Shown in pieces: positions 1 through 9,303 of a stretch of 64,000 nt of DNA. The first letter of the stretch is position 1. Each line of letters opens with the position of its first letter. Both the position numbers and the translations under genes were made by a program. The notes beneath the pieces were generated by a model. That model had not been told where the DNA came from. It worked only from the letters and a program-made list of their open reading frames with translations, and searched no databases. The stretch lies in the NCBI RefSeq assembly GCF_023093535.1, contig NZ_CP095757.1:2356001-2420000 (forward strand), written 5' to 3'. This DNA comes from Halovivax limisalsi (GTDB lineage: Archaea > Halobacteriota > Halobacteria > Halobacteriales > Natrialbaceae).

Positions 1-1820
1 CGGAGATCGAGTTCCAACACAGCCAGACCGTCGACGGCGACCTGCAGGACCTCCGGAACGCGATCGTAAACACGGCCGGGGACGGGACCGACCGAGCGGT
101 CCGCGTTCAACTGGGGACTCAGTATCCAGCCCGAACGTGGGCGATCAACCCGCCCGATCCGCGGGGGAGGTTGCGTACGACCGAGCCACGACCGCTCGAA
201 ATCAGGAACGCGACCGTCTCGGACCCCGGATCGTACGACGGGAACCTGAGCGAACTCTTCGCGCCTCACAACACCACGTCGATCGTCTACGAACCCGACT
301 ACAGCGAGATCGACGGCCAGCTTCGGACCGTCCTCGATCACTCGTTGCTCTATCGCGAGCAGACGGAGACGTACAACCGAACGCTCGCTCCAGAGCAGCT
401 ACTGACTGGCGACACCATCTCGGTCGTCGTCTTGAACGGGACCCTCGACGAGTCGGGGACGGATTCACTCAGTATCGATACCGAGACGCTGAGCGGACCG
501 AGCGATCCGGTGACGATCGAGCCGGCACCCGGCAAGAATATTTCGATCCGGGTTCCGACTCGAAACCCCGCCCACTGGGTCGAAGAGATCGGAACGACGT
601 GGGGCGAGAACAATATGACAGCGACGCCCGACGGCGACGAGTACGTCGTCATCGCCTACAGAGGGGAGTCCTACGACCTGCAGATGAGTCGCGTCGGCGT
701 CGGCGAGGGGACCGTTTCGAGCGACGACTTCGATATCAGCCGAACGGACGACGGGACTCAGCAACGGAGCAATTCGACGTTCGACGTCGAGTGGGATCAC
801 GAACCGCCACAGGAGATGGAGGCGGGTTCGCACGAACAGTTCAACCTCACCGTCACTGATCGCCAGAGCGGCGAACCGATCAGTAACGCGTCGGTCTCGT
901 ATTCGAGCGCCGGCGGCGGCGTACTTTCGATCGAGCACTCCCATCCGAACACGCGGACGAGAACGGACGATCGGGGACGGGCGACGGTCTGGGTCGAGGC
1001 GACCGCGGAAGGTGACGGTACGATCTACGGATCGAGCGGCGACGGAACGGATGCCCTCCCGGTAACCGTCACCGAAGCGTCGGGCCCGTCGGGTGGCCTC
1101 GCCGTCTCGATCCAGGATTCGAACGCGCCGATAAACGTCGGCGAGACGTACACGGTGTCCGTGAACGTAACGAACACCGGTGACACCGAGCAAACCCAGG
1201 ATATCACGCTGGAAACGGACGGCGTACTCCGGGATTCGACGACCGTGACGGTCGGCGGTTCCGCGAGCACGGTCGTGTCGCTATCCTGGCAGACGACGAC
1301 CGGTGACGGCGGCGAGTACACCGCCCTGGTACAGAGCGAGGACGACGATGCCGCCGAGAGCCTCACGGTCGCCGATCTGTCGTTCGCCGGCGGTGACGGG
1401 ACCTTCGATCGGAACGGTGACGGCGTCGACTCGTTGATCGCGTTCGACGTCGCGAACGATCGATCGGACGACGTCACGCTGACCGCAATCGAGATCGCCT
1501 CGACGTCCGCACCGGCGAACGAGATCGACGGAGCAGGGCGCGGTACCAACGCCGATCCGGAAGCGGCGGTGGACGTAAACGGCGATGGGTTCGCGGACGC
1601 GACCGCCAACAGCAATCAGCAATTTTCGATCGGCGAACGCATGTCATTCGACAGCCAGCCCACGCTCACGAGCGGTTCCGAGGCGCGGTACAACGTCGGC
1701 GAGTTCCGGAATAACGGCGAGACGGTTTCGATGGGCGGCGAATCGGTGACGGTCGTCCTCTACTACGAAGAAGCCGATGGGACGGAACGAAGCGTCCAGT
1801 TCACGATCGACGACCTGTAA
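1..1820 (+). CDS. DUF7289-like secreted/surface protein, C-terminal part
   Basis: The reading frame is already open at base 3 and runs 605 residues to the stop, so the N-terminus (where a pilin-like membrane anchor would be) lies outside the window. The visible part is acidic and rich in Thr, Ser and Asn, as in haloarchaeal exported proteins. Around visible residues 265-355 there is an Ig-like/Big-type segment (SNASVSYSSAGGG ... TDDRGRATVWVEA), followed at about 360-450 by a CARDB-like beta domain (VNVTNTGDTEQTQDITLET). The early part (Q-rich, then TWAINPPDPRG and SIVYEPDYSEI) matches what I remember of the haloarchaeal DUF7289 family. Function is unknown; a cell-surface or pilus-associated role is inferred. 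The next gene starts 80 bases downstream on the same strand. Confidence 0.7.
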   Translation, partial: EIEFQHSQTVDGDLQDLRNAIVNTAGDGTDRAVRVQLGTQYPARTWAINPPDPRGRLRTTEPRPLEIRNATVSDPGSYDGNLSELFAPHNTTSIVYEPDYSEIDGQLRTVLDHSLLYREQTETYNRTLAPEQLLTGDTISVVVLNGTLDESGTDSLSIDTETLSGPSDPVTIEPAPGKNISIRVPTRNPAHWVEEIGTTWGENNMTATPDGDEYVVIAYRGESYDLQMSRVGVGEGTVSSDDFDISRTDDGTQQRSNSTFDVEWDHEPPQEMEAGSHEQFNLTVTDRQSGEPISNASVSYSSAGGGVLSIEHSHPNTRTRTDDRGRATVWVEATAEGDGTIYGSSGDGTDALPVTVTEASGPSGGLAVSIQDSNAPINVGETYTVSVNVTNTGDTEQTQDITLETDGVLRDSTTVTVGGSASTVVSLSWQTTTGDGGEYTALVQSEDDDAAESLTVADLSFAGGDGTFDRNGDGVDSLIAFDVANDRSDDVTLTAIEIASTSAPANEIDGAGRGTNADPEAAVDVNGDGFADATANSNQQFSIGERMSFDSQPTLTSGSEARYNVGEFRNNGETVSMGGESVTVVLYYEEADGTERSVQFTIDDL

Positions 1821-1900
1821 CGCTGTCCGATCCGCGGATATCGACGACCGTCGAAACTACAAACGACAATACCAAATAGCGGCTCCGTCACCTCTCTTCC

Positions 1901-3244
1901 ATGACCAGTGTCGGTATCGACGCGTTCGAAATCTGGACGGGGAATCTGGTACTCGACCTCCCCAACACGTTCGCTCCGGCCCAGGGCGAGGATCCGGAGA
2001 AGTACACCAAGGGACTCGGGCTCAACGCGAGTTCGTTCCCCGACAGCTACGAGGACATCGTCACGATGGGAGCCAACGCCGCCCACCGGCTGATGGAACG
2101 CAAGGGGCTCACGCCCGAGGACATCGGTCGGATCGACGTCGCGACCGAGAGTTCCTTCGACAAGTCCAAACCGATCTCGACGTACGTGGCCGGCTGTCTC
2201 GAGCAGGTCTACGAGGGCGACTTCCACCACGCGAACAAGGGCGAGCGCAAGTTCGCCTGCATCGCCGGCACGCAGTGTCTGGACGACGCCTACAACTGGA
2301 TCCGGGCGGGGCGCAGCCGCGGGCGCGCCGCGCTCGTGATCGCGACCGACACCGCCCTCTACGAGCGCGACGACCCCGGCGAGGCGACCCAGGGCGCGGG
2401 CGCCGTCGCGATGCTGATCGACGAGGATCCGAATCTCGTCGAACTGAGCGCGGAGCAGGGCTACGGCAGCGCCGACGAGACCGACTTCCTGAAGCCCCAG
2501 CAGCAGTTCCCGAGCGTCGACGGCAAGCGCTCGATGCAGGTCTACCTCGCTCGCATGCGCGAAGCGCTCGAGGACTACGAGTCCGTCGCGGGTGCCAGCC
2601 ACCCGGACGACTTCGCGTACGTCCCGTTCCACACGCCCTTCCCCGGCATGGTCCGCAAGGCGGCCGTGCTCGCGTACCGACACACCATCCGGGACACGCC
2701 GATCGAAGCGGACCTGGCCGAGGAGATCGGCCGCCAGCCTCGACGTGAAGACTTCGACGACAAGGCGGGTTACGACGAGGCGATTCGCGGCTACGTCGAC
2801 GACCTGAAAGCGACCGAGCGCTACCAGACCTGGTACGAGACGACCATCGAGCCGACGCTGACGATCTCGCGCGAGGTCGGCAACTGGTACACCGGCTCCG
2901 TTCACCTCGCCCGCGCGAGCGCGCTCATCCACGCCGCCGAGACCGATCGCGACCTCGCCGGCTCGGCCCTCGGCGTCGGCTCCTACGGGAGCGGCGCCCA
3001 GGCCGAGGTCCACGCCGAGCTCGTCGCCGACGGCTGGCACGAAGAGATCGAGGCGGTGTCGGACCACCTCGACGACCAGCTCGCGGAACGCTACGACCTC
3101 ACCTTCACGGAGTACGAGGCGGTCCACGACGCCCACAACCACGACAAGGACGTCGAAACGGCCGAACTCACCACCCCGAGCCGGGAGTTCGTCTTCGACG
3201 GCTGGGGGCGAATGGGCGAACGCAAGTATCGCTACGTCGAGTAG
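1901..3244 (+). CDS. hmgB: Hydroxymethylglutaryl-CoA synthase
   Basis: Condenses acetyl-CoA with acetoacetyl-CoA to HMG-CoA, the first committed step of the mevalonate route to archaeal isoprenoid lipids. The 447-residue length fits the archaeal family. The catalytic Cys is C120 (FACIAGT), the general base Glu is E83 (ATESS) and the conserved His is H244 (PFHTPFPGM). The thiolase-like fold signature continues with SVHLARASALIHAAE and GSYGSGAQAEV. The ATG at 1901 is preceded by an A-rich stretch (about 1855-1878) suitable as a promoter for a short or leaderless transcript. It stands alone: the neighbours are a surface protein and a stem-loop cluster, not other mevalonate genes. Confidence 0.97.
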   Translation: MTSVGIDAFEIWTGNLVLDLPNTFAPAQGEDPEKYTKGLGLNASSFPDSYEDIVTMGANAAHRLMERKGLTPEDIGRIDVATESSFDKSKPISTYVAGCLEQVYEGDFHHANKGERKFACIAGTQCLDDAYNWIRAGRSRGRAALVIATDTALYERDDPGEATQGAGAVAMLIDEDPNLVELSAEQGYGSADETDFLKPQQQFPSVDGKRSMQVYLARMREALEDYESVAGASHPDDFAYVPFHTPFPGMVRKAAVLAYRHTIRDTPIEADLAEEIGRQPRREDFDDKAGYDEAIRGYVDDLKATERYQTWYETTIEPTLTISREVGNWYTGSVHLARASALIHAAETDRDLAGSALGVGSYGSGAQAEVHAELVADGWHEEIEAVSDHLDDQLAERYDLTFTEYEAVHDAHNHDKDVETAELTTPSREFVFDGWGRMGERKYRYVE

Positions 3245-3253
3245 GCGAACCGA

Positions 3254-3541
3254 ACTTTTTCCGCCTCGGGTTCCGCGCTGTGCGCGGAACCGCGTGGCGG
3301 CTTCGCCGCCACGGCATTCAGTTGCGGGCCCCTGGCCCGCAACTCGCTCGCGCAAAAACTTCGATGAAAAAGACCGCCTCCGCGGGCGAAGCCCGCTCCG
3401 GCGGTGTGGTTCGAAAGAGCGCAAGCGCTCTTTCGTCATCTCGAAGTGCCGGACACTTCGACGAGTCATCGGAAGACCGTTGGTCTTCCGAGATGCCGAG
3501 AGAGCTCGCTCTCTCGTAGCAAAACGCCTCGCTTCGCTCGG
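3254..3541. repeat. Cluster of at least eight consecutive perfect stem-loops
   Basis: After a T-run (CTTTTT, about 3254-3260) the 506-base gap between hmgB and the transporter holds back-to-back inverted repeats: 3269-3291 (9 bp, loop CTGTG), 3293-3313 (8 bp, loop CTTCG), 3320-3344 (11 bp, loop CCT), 3373-3405 (two stacked 6-bp stems, loop GAA), 3412-3435 (10 bp, loop CAAG), 3441-3461 (8 bp), 3469-3491 (10 bp, loop GTT), 3497-3516 (9 bp, tight loop) and a weaker one near 3526-3543. Arm sequences differ from one another, so this is not a simple tandem repeat. No coding frame here looks protein-like. The T-run could be the hmgB terminator; the role of the hairpins is unknown. Confidence 0.85.
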
Positions 3542-3750
3542 CGGATGCTGGTGTCAGTACTGGTCGATCCACCTGGTTTCCTATTGGACACGAACCGCTC
3601 GTCTCACTGCGATTACCGAAGTCGTCGTTATAGCAACCGGTACGGTAATTCGTCGGCCCCGCCCGCAGCCTCGAACGGGACGTGGAATCCGATGGATTTC
3701 CTGGAGGCCCGAGGTCGTCCCATCTTGTGTCCGGCCGACGTACGATCCCT

Positions 3751-4869
3751 ATGTCCGGACGCTCCGGCCGAACGACCTGGCCACCGGATCGGGTCGGCCT
3801 GACGGTGCTCGCCGTGGGTGCGGCGCTCCTCGCCGCCTGGCTCATCCTCCCGTACCTGCAGTACGTCCTCTTCGGCGTCGTCCTCGCCTACGCGCTGGCG
3901 CCCGCGCAGCGACGGCTCGAACGCTACCTCGGGCCGACGATGGCCGCCGTGAGTCTGGTGATCGCCACGCTGGTGGTCGTCCTCGTACCGCTTGTCGTCG
4001 TGCTGTCGATCGCGATCCGACAGTCGTTCGGCGTCGTTCGAGCGATCCGCGACGGATCTATCGACGTCGAAGCGATCGAGGGGGAACTCGCGAATATCGG
4101 CCTCTCCGTCGACCTGATGACGCTCTACGAGTCCAACCAGGGCCGCATCGCGACGGCGCTCGAAGGGATCGGGAACGCGGCGCTCGGCGTGGTCGGCGGC
4201 GCGCCCGGCTTCTTCATCGGGGCGACGATCGCGCTGTTCGTGCTCTTCGGACTGCTGCGGGACGGCGGTCGACTGCTGGCCTGGCTCACGTGGGTGATCC
4301 CCGCGGACGACGAGGATCTCGGTTCCCTCTGGGCGGGGCTCGACGAACTCATGTGGGCGTCGATCGTCGGGAACGTCGCCGTCGCCGCCATCCAGGCGGT
4401 GCTGCTCGGCGTCGGGCTGGCCGTCGCGGGCGTGCCGTCCGTGATCTTTCTCACCGTCGCGACGTTCGTCCTCACGCTCCTTCCGCTCGTGGGCGCGTTC
4501 GCAGTCTGGGTCCCGGTCTCGGCGTACCTCCTCGCCGTCGGCCGACCGGTCGCCGCCGTCGGTATCGCCGTCTTCGGCCTCTTCGTCACCCTCTCCGATA
4601 CGTACATTCGACCGGCGTTGATCGGCCGGACGGAGGCCTACAACGCCGTCACCGTCACCGTCGGCATCTTTGGCGGGCTGGTCGCCTTCGGCCCGGTCGG
4701 GTTGTTCCTCGGTCCCGTCGTCCTCGGCGGGGCGAAGCTCGCCCTCGACGCGTTCGCCGAGGAGCGAACCGGCGCGTCAGGACCCGAGACCCGTGGAGTC
4801 GAGGAGATCATCTCGAACCGCCAGGACGCGACCGGTGACGAAATTGAGGACCACGGATCGTCGGAGTGA
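3751..4869 (+). CDS. AI-2E family (UPF0118) transporter
   Basis: A 372-residue polytopic membrane protein. Two hydrophobic helices near the N-terminus (about residues 16-50), another pair around 60-90, an extracellular/loop segment with a small amphipathic region, then five further helices ending near 350 are the usual AI-2E/PerM-like layout. The C-terminal helical pair contains the family-like stretches SDTYIRPALIG and GLVAFGPVGLFLGP. Substrate is not predictable: family members have been linked to autoinducer-2 export and Na+/H+ exchange. I chose the ATG at 3751; the frame is open upstream but that extension reads like non-coding sequence. The tail (about 345-372) is polar and acidic. Confidence 0.88.
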   Translation: MSGRSGRTTWPPDRVGLTVLAVGAALLAAWLILPYLQYVLFGVVLAYALAPAQRRLERYLGPTMAAVSLVIATLVVVLVPLVVVLSIAIRQSFGVVRAIRDGSIDVEAIEGELANIGLSVDLMTLYESNQGRIATALEGIGNAALGVVGGAPGFFIGATIALFVLFGLLRDGGRLLAWLTWVIPADDEDLGSLWAGLDELMWASIVGNVAVAAIQAVLLGVGLAVAGVPSVIFLTVATFVLTLLPLVGAFAVWVPVSAYLLAVGRPVAAVGIAVFGLFVTLSDTYIRPALIGRTEAYNAVTVTVGIFGGLVAFGPVGLFLGPVVLGGAKLALDAFAEERTGASGPETRGVEEIISNRQDATGDEIEDHGSSE

Positions 4870-5052
4870 CGACGACCGGACGGCGGGTACGACATACGTC
4901 CCCGAGGTGCATACCGGCCGGTATCGACGCGAAAAGGTGCGTTCATAAGGCCCGCGACGCAACAGTCGGACAACGTGTTCCCGTCCGTCACTGGCCGAGA
5001 CGACCCACGCGCTGGGGGCGCCGGCAGTCGGTTCGCGGGAACGTAACATACC

Positions 5053-6390
5053 ATGCACGGCTCACGCACGACGGGGAGTCCGTTCGCTCCTCACACGGCG
5101 ACGGAGACGGCGGCGATGCTCGACGAGGTGGGCGTCGACTCGGTCGAGGACCTCTTCGACATTCCGGAGTCGGTCCGGTTCGACGAGTCGTTCGGGATCG
5201 AGGCCCGAACGGAACGGGACACTCGCGAACTCGTCGGCGCCGTCCTCGATCGGAACGACGACCTGGTCGAACTGCTCGGGCGCGGTCACTACAGCTACTA
5301 CGTCCCCTCGCTGGTCGATCACCTCTCGGATCGATCCGAGTTTCTCACCTCCTACACCCAGTACCAGCCCGAGGTCTCGCAGGGCTTTCTCCAGGCGCTC
5401 TTCGAGTACCAGTCGCTGCTCGTCGAACTGACGGGCCTCGAGATCGCCAACTGCTCGATGTACGACGCGGCGACGGCGCTGGGCGAGGCCGCGACGCTGG
5501 CGGAGCGAGTCCGGAGCGTCTCCGGGTCGACCGTTCTCGTCCCCGAATTGCTGGCCGACGCCAAGCGTTCGACGCTCGAGAACTACACGGCCGGGACCGA
5601 TCTCGCGATCGAGGCGTATCCGACCGCGGACGGCGCCGCCGACGTCGACGCGATCGAGGCTCGTCTCGGCGACGACGTCGTCATGCTCTACGCCGAGAAT
5701 CCGACGGTCCGCGGGACGATCGAGGAGGGGCTAACGGCGATGGGCGAGGCCGCCGCGGCCGCGGACGCGCTGTTCGTCCTCGGCTCCGACCCGGTCGCGC
5801 TCTCCGTCCTGCAGCGGCCGGCCGACGTGGGCGCCGACGTTGTCGTCGGCGATGCGAGCGTTCTCGGGCTGCCGACCGCCTACGGCATGGGCCTCGGCAT
5901 CTTCGCCACGAAGGAAGACTACCTCCGGCAGGTGCCCGGCAGACTGGTCGGCGTCAGCGAGGACGCCGACGACCGGCGTGCGTTCACGCTCACCCTCCAG
6001 ACGCGCGAGCAGCACATCCGGCGAGAACGCGCGACGAGTAACATCTGCACCAACCAGGCGTGGGTCGCGCTCCGGACGGCGATCCACGCGGCCGCCCTCG
6101 GCCCCGGGGGCATGGTCGACCTCGGCACGCGGGACGTCCGCCGAGCGCGCGACCTGGCCGAACGGGTCGACGACCTGATGGGCGTCAAAGCCCCGGTCCA
6201 CGACCGGCACCACTTCCGGGAGTTCGTCGCGCGCGTCGACCAGCCCGCGGGGGCGATCGCGTCGGACCTCGAGGATCGGGGCTACGCCGTCCACACCCTC
6301 GACGACCACCGGATCCAGGTGTGCGTCTCCGGCGCGACGGACGACGAACTCGACGACTTCGTCGACGCCCTCGCGGAGGTGAGCCGATGA
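5053..6390 (+). CDS. gcvPA: Glycine dehydrogenase (decarboxylating) subunit 1
   Basis: N-terminal half of the split P-protein of the glycine cleavage system, which with subunit 2 decarboxylates glycine and passes the aminomethyl group to lipoyl-H-protein. The 445-residue sequence has family segments [13 protein letters not shown] (about 77-89), [22 protein letters not shown] (about 98-119) and the late [14 protein letters not shown] (about 327-340). The ATG at 5053 is the first plausible start. It overlaps gcvPB by four bases (ATGA), so the two are translationally coupled. The T- and H-protein genes that often precede this pair in haloarchaea are not in the window. Confidence 0.96.
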   Translation: MHGSRTTGSPFAPHTATETAAMLDEVGVDSVEDLFDIPESVRFDESFGIEARTERDTRELVGAVLDRNDDLVELLGRGHYSYYVPSLVDHLSDRSEFLTSYTQYQPEVSQGFLQALFEYQSLLVELTGLEIANCSMYDAATALGEAATLAERVRSVSGSTVLVPELLADAKRSTLENYTAGTDLAIEAYPTADGAADVDAIEARLGDDVVMLYAENPTVRGTIEEGLTAMGEAAAAADALFVLGSDPVALSVLQRPADVGADVVVGDASVLGLPTAYGMGLGIFATKEDYLRQVPGRLVGVSEDADDRRAFTLTLQTREQHIRRERATSNICTNQAWVALRTAIHAAALGPGGMVDLGTRDVRRARDLAERVDDLMGVKAPVHDRHHFREFVARVDQPAGAIASDLEDRGYAVHTLDDHRIQVCVSGATDDELDDFVDALAEVSR

Positions 6391-7928
6391 GCGGCGATTC
6401 CGCGAGTGCGCGATCGGACGACCGGCACGACGCGGCTGCGGACGACGCGAACGAGGTCCGGTTCGACCAGGCCCGCTGGTCGACCGACGGGACTTACGAG
6501 CCCCTGCTCTCCGAGAAGGACCAGACCGAAGTGTCGGTCGACGCCGAGGAAGCGGGGCTTCCCGACGAGCTGACGCGGGACTCGCTCGAACTGCCCGGCC
6601 TCTCCGAGTCGGAGCTCGCGCGCCACTACACCCGCCTCTCCCAGCACACCTACGGGATCACCAGCGGCCCGTACCCGCTCGGCTCCTGTACGATGAAGTA
6701 CAACCCGCCGTTCACCGAGGACGTCGCCGCGCTCCCCGGCGCCGCGGTCCACCCGGACCGCTCCGAGGACTCGATCCAGGGCACGCTCGAACTGTGCTAC
6801 CGTCTGCAGGACTACCTCGCGCGGATCGGCGGCATGGACGCCGTGACCCTGCAGCCCCCGGCGGGTGCGGCCGGCGAGTTCGTCGGGATCCGCGTCGCCG
6901 CGGCCTACCACGAGCACAACGGCGAGGGCCACCGCGACGAGGTGGTCGTCCCCGAGAGCGCTCACGGGACGAACTTCGCGACGGCGGCGCTGGCCGGCTA
7001 CGACGTGGTCTCGCTGCCGAGCGACGACGAAGGCCGGGTCGACCTCGACGCGCTCGACGCGGCGCTCTCGGAGAACACCGCGGCGCTCATGCTCACCAAC
7101 CCGAACACGCTGGGGCTCTTCGAGCGCGACATCGAGGAGATCGCCGAAATGGTCCACGACGTCGGGGGGCTGCTCTACTACGACGGCGCGAACCTGAACG
7201 CCCTGCTGGGTCGGGCCCGACCGGGCGACATGGGCTTCGACGTGATGCACTACAACGTCCACAAGACGTTCGCGACGCCCCACGGCGGCGGTGGCCCCGG
7301 CGCCGGCCCGGTCGGCGTGGTCGACGACCTGGCGCCCTTCTTGCCGGCCCCGCGCGTTCGGGAAGCGACGGCGGGGCGGAACGGATCGGATCCGACGACG
7401 GCGAGCACCGGCGCGGAGTACGAACTCTTCGACCCCGAGCACACGATCGGCAAGGTCCACGGCTTCCAGGGCAACTGGCTCGTCCTGGTGAAGGCCTTCG
7501 CGTACATCGCCCGGCTGGGCGACGAGGGCCTGACGGACGCGAGCGCGAAGGCGGTCCTCAACGCGAACTACCTGGGGAGCCGGATCGACTACGAGATTCC
7601 CTACGGCCCCTTCCACCACGAGTTCGTCGCGAGCGCGGGCGAGCAGGACGCCGCCGACGTGGCCAAGCGGATGCTCGACTACGGCGTCCACCCGCCGACG
7701 ACCAAGTGGCCCGAAATCGTCCCCGAGGCCCTGATGACCGAACCCACGGAGGTCGAGACGAAGTCGACGCTCGACCAACTCGCCGCGGCGTTCGACGCGG
7801 TAGCCGCGGAGGACGACGCGACGCTCGAGGACGCGCCAAACCGGACCACCGCGAAACGCATCGACCAGACGAGCGCGGCGCGGACCCCGCGGCTCTCGTG
7901 GCAGGCGCTCGACGACGGCGAAGAGTAG
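6387..7928 (+). CDS. gcvPB: Glycine dehydrogenase (decarboxylating) subunit 2
   Basis: PLP-carrying half of the split P-protein, 513 residues from the ATG that overlaps the gcvPA stop. The PLP lysine is K293 in [18 protein letters not shown], and the glycine-rich loop that follows is diagnostic. Other family segments are [11 protein letters not shown] (about 97-107), [10 protein letters not shown] and [11 protein letters not shown]. The N-terminal 45 residues are a polar, acidic extension. There is also an unusual polar insert at about 325-345 ([22 protein letters not shown]) before [13 protein letters not shown]. It forms an operon with gcvPA; the next gene (an RHH antitoxin) has its own promoter. 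Confidence 0.96.
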   Translation: MSGDSASARSDDRHDAAADDANEVRFDQARWSTDGTYEPLLSEKDQTEVSVDAEEAGLPDELTRDSLELPGLSESELARHYTRLSQHTYGITSGPYPLGSCTMKYNPPFTEDVAALPGAAVHPDRSEDSIQGTLELCYRLQDYLARIGGMDAVTLQPPAGAAGEFVGIRVAAAYHEHNGEGHRDEVVVPESAHGTNFATAALAGYDVVSLPSDDEGRVDLDALDAALSENTAALMLTNPNTLGLFERDIEEIAEMVHDVGGLLYYDGANLNALLGRARPGDMGFDVMHYNVHKTFATPHGGGGPGAGPVGVVDDLAPFLPAPRVREATAGRNGSDPTTASTGAEYELFDPEHTIGKVHGFQGNWLVLVKAFAYIARLGDEGLTDASAKAVLNANYLGSRIDYEIPYGPFHHEFVASAGEQDAADVAKRMLDYGVHPPTTKWPEIVPEALMTEPTEVETKSTLDQLAAAFDAVAAEDDATLEDAPNRTTAKRIDQTSAARTPRLSWQALDDGEE

Positions 7929-8036
7929 CGACTGTCTCGTTTCGCCACGCGGTTCGAAAGATGCCGTCGGGGTCGCTACACCCGTTCGAACTCGGAGATC
8001 GTGCCACGTCCAGCGACAGTTCTCCAGCAGGCTTAT

Positions 8037-8059
8037 TCGTGTGTACGGTCTACACACGA
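8037..8059. promoter_or_regulatory. Palindromic operator in front of RHH/PIN operon
   Basis: Perfect inverted repeat: arm TCGTGTGTA (8037-8045), 5-base spacer, arm TACACACGA (8051-8059). It lies directly behind a TATA-like element (GCTTATT, about 8031-8037) and ends five bases before the antitoxin ATG at 8065, where a repressor dimer would cover the transcription start. Ribbon-helix-helix antitoxins typically bind such repeats and repress their own operon; binding here is inferred. Confidence 0.7.
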
Positions 8060-8064
8060 GTACG

Positions 8065-8454
8065 ATGTCCCAGGAGAAGACGCGGGTGGATTTCAACGCC
8101 CCGACCTCCCTGGTCGAGCGAGCCGATCGGATCGCGAGCCTGCTCGACGTCTCCAGGACGCAGTTGCTCATCGAGGCGTTGCGCGACGAGATCGACGAGC
8201 TCGCCGCCGACGAGGGGTTCAAGCGCCGGCTACGGGACGCCTACTACGCGGACGAGATCGACTTCGAGACCGTCGAATCGATCCTCGGCTCGGAGGAGGC
8301 GATGCGGATGAAACTGGTGCGAGCCTCGCTCGACCGCGACCCGCCCGAGCCGGAACTGACCGGCGAACTACCGACCGACGACGCGTTTTACGGTGGCGAC
8401 GCTCCGGAATGGGTACCGGGCGAGGATGACGACGGCGAAGAAACCCGCGCCTGA
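8065..8454 (+). CDS. Ribbon-helix-helix antitoxin-like DNA-binding protein
   Basis: A 129-residue acidic protein. Residues about 5-45 (TRVDFNAPTSLVERADRIA then SRTQLLIEALRDEIDEL) have the beta strand plus two helices of a CopG/Arc-type ribbon-helix-helix fold. The C-terminal half is acidic (DDAFYGGDAPEWVPGEDDDGEE), suitable for neutralising a partner. I start at ATG 8065, immediately after the palindrome; an in-frame ATG at 8041 would place the operator inside the gene. The PIN-domain gene follows with at most one base between them, so the pair looks like a VapBC-type module, probably autoregulated through the palindrome. Confidence 0.8.
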   Translation: MSQEKTRVDFNAPTSLVERADRIASLLDVSRTQLLIEALRDEIDELAADEGFKRRLRDAYYADEIDFETVESILGSEEAMRMKLVRASLDRDPPEPELTGELPTDDAFYGGDAPEWVPGEDDDGEETRA

Positions 8455-8455
8455 G

Positions 8456-9013
8456 ATGGACGAACGCGCCCTCGTCGTGGTCGATACGAACGTGCTCTTG
8501 CACCTCGCCCGGCCGGTCGTCGACGGGCGAGAGCGCGCGCCGAGCGGCGCCGATCCGCTCAAGACGGTTCTCACCGCCTACGACGTCCACGTTCCGGCGA
8601 CCGTACTCGGCGAGGTCAGCGAGGCGGCGGGTGACGACGATCTCCTCGGGACGGCAGCGCGGCTGGTTCTCGACGCGGCGGATCACGTCACCACGCACGA
8701 CGTCGCCGGGACGGTCGACGACCCGCTCGCGTACGGCCTCGACGCCGGCGAGTCCCGCGGGATCCGGCTCGCGAACGACCTCGATGCCGACATGTTCGTC
8801 ACCGACGAGTTCAACTCGACGAATTACCTGTTCGTCTCGCTCGCCCTCGAAGACCGCAACACGCTGTTTACGACCCCGCACGTCCTCTGCGCGCTGGCCG
8901 ATCGTGCGATGCTGCCGCCGGAGTACGTCGATGCGGTTTTGACCTACTTCGTCGAGACGAAAGACTGGGATCGGGGGTACATCGATCGCCTTCGGGCCAC
9001 GTATCTACCGTGA
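8456..9013 (+). CDS. PIN-domain protein, probable toxin partner
   Basis: A 185-residue PIN-like protein. The first acidic residue is D10 in VVVDTNVLLHLA; a second lies in VLGEVSEAAG (about 60), and the C-terminal acidic pair is in ANDLDADMFVTDEFNSTNYLF (about 105-125), spacing typical of PIN nucleases. PIN toxins of VapC type cut specific RNAs; the target here is unknown. It is longer than a classic VapC (about 130 residues), with a helical C-terminal tail (YVDAVLTYFVETKDW). The ATG at 8456 is one base after the antitoxin stop. An alternative ATG at 8426 would overlap the antitoxin gene and add a poorly structured ten-residue leader. Confidence 0.78.
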   Translation: MDERALVVVDTNVLLHLARPVVDGRERAPSGADPLKTVLTAYDVHVPATVLGEVSEAAGDDDLLGTAARLVLDAADHVTTHDVAGTVDDPLAYGLDAGESRGIRLANDLDADMFVTDEFNSTNYLFVSLALEDRNTLFTTPHVLCALADRAMLPPEYVDAVLTYFVETKDWDRGYIDRLRATYLP

Positions 9014-9109
9014 CCGATCGAGATGGTGGCTATGCGGCTACCGATCGATGCTCGGACGGACCGAGCCGCACCGTCCGAGCCCGCCCGCTCTCCGACCGAA
9101 GGGCTGGTG

Positions 9110-9298
9110 TCATCCGTCGTTCCTGACTCGCTCGATTGCCTCGGTGAGTCGTTCTGCGTAGAAGTCGCGTTCGATGGCAGTCAAATTCGGTTTCCGCACA
9201 TGAGAACAGGCCGGAATGCGACCCTGAGCGTAGATCGCGGCGGCGACTGCACTCCCGAATCCTCTGACCCCACTCGATCGAGGCCAGCCGGATTCAGC
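9110..9298 (-). pseudogene. Possible coding remnant, unidentified
   Basis: In the 290-base gap between the PIN gene and the convergent gene at 9304, the minus strand holds 62 open codons ending at a TGA (9110-9112). It has no ATG, and an in-frame TGA lies just upstream. The codons read like haloarchaeal protein (GFGSAVAAAIYAQGRIPACS ... ERLTEAIERVRNDG) rather than random sequence, suggesting the C-terminal end of a decayed gene. I do not recognise the family. Confidence 0.3.
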
Positions 9299-9303
9299 TC
9301 ACC

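Noticed and set aside
1763-3469. Long minus-strand frame opposite hmgB
   Set aside because: Antisense shadow created by the GC-biased third codon positions of hmgB.
3254-3541. Known RNA (SRP or RNase P RNA) for the stem-loop cluster
   Set aside because: The hairpins are independent and consecutive with no long-range pairing or recognisable conserved core.
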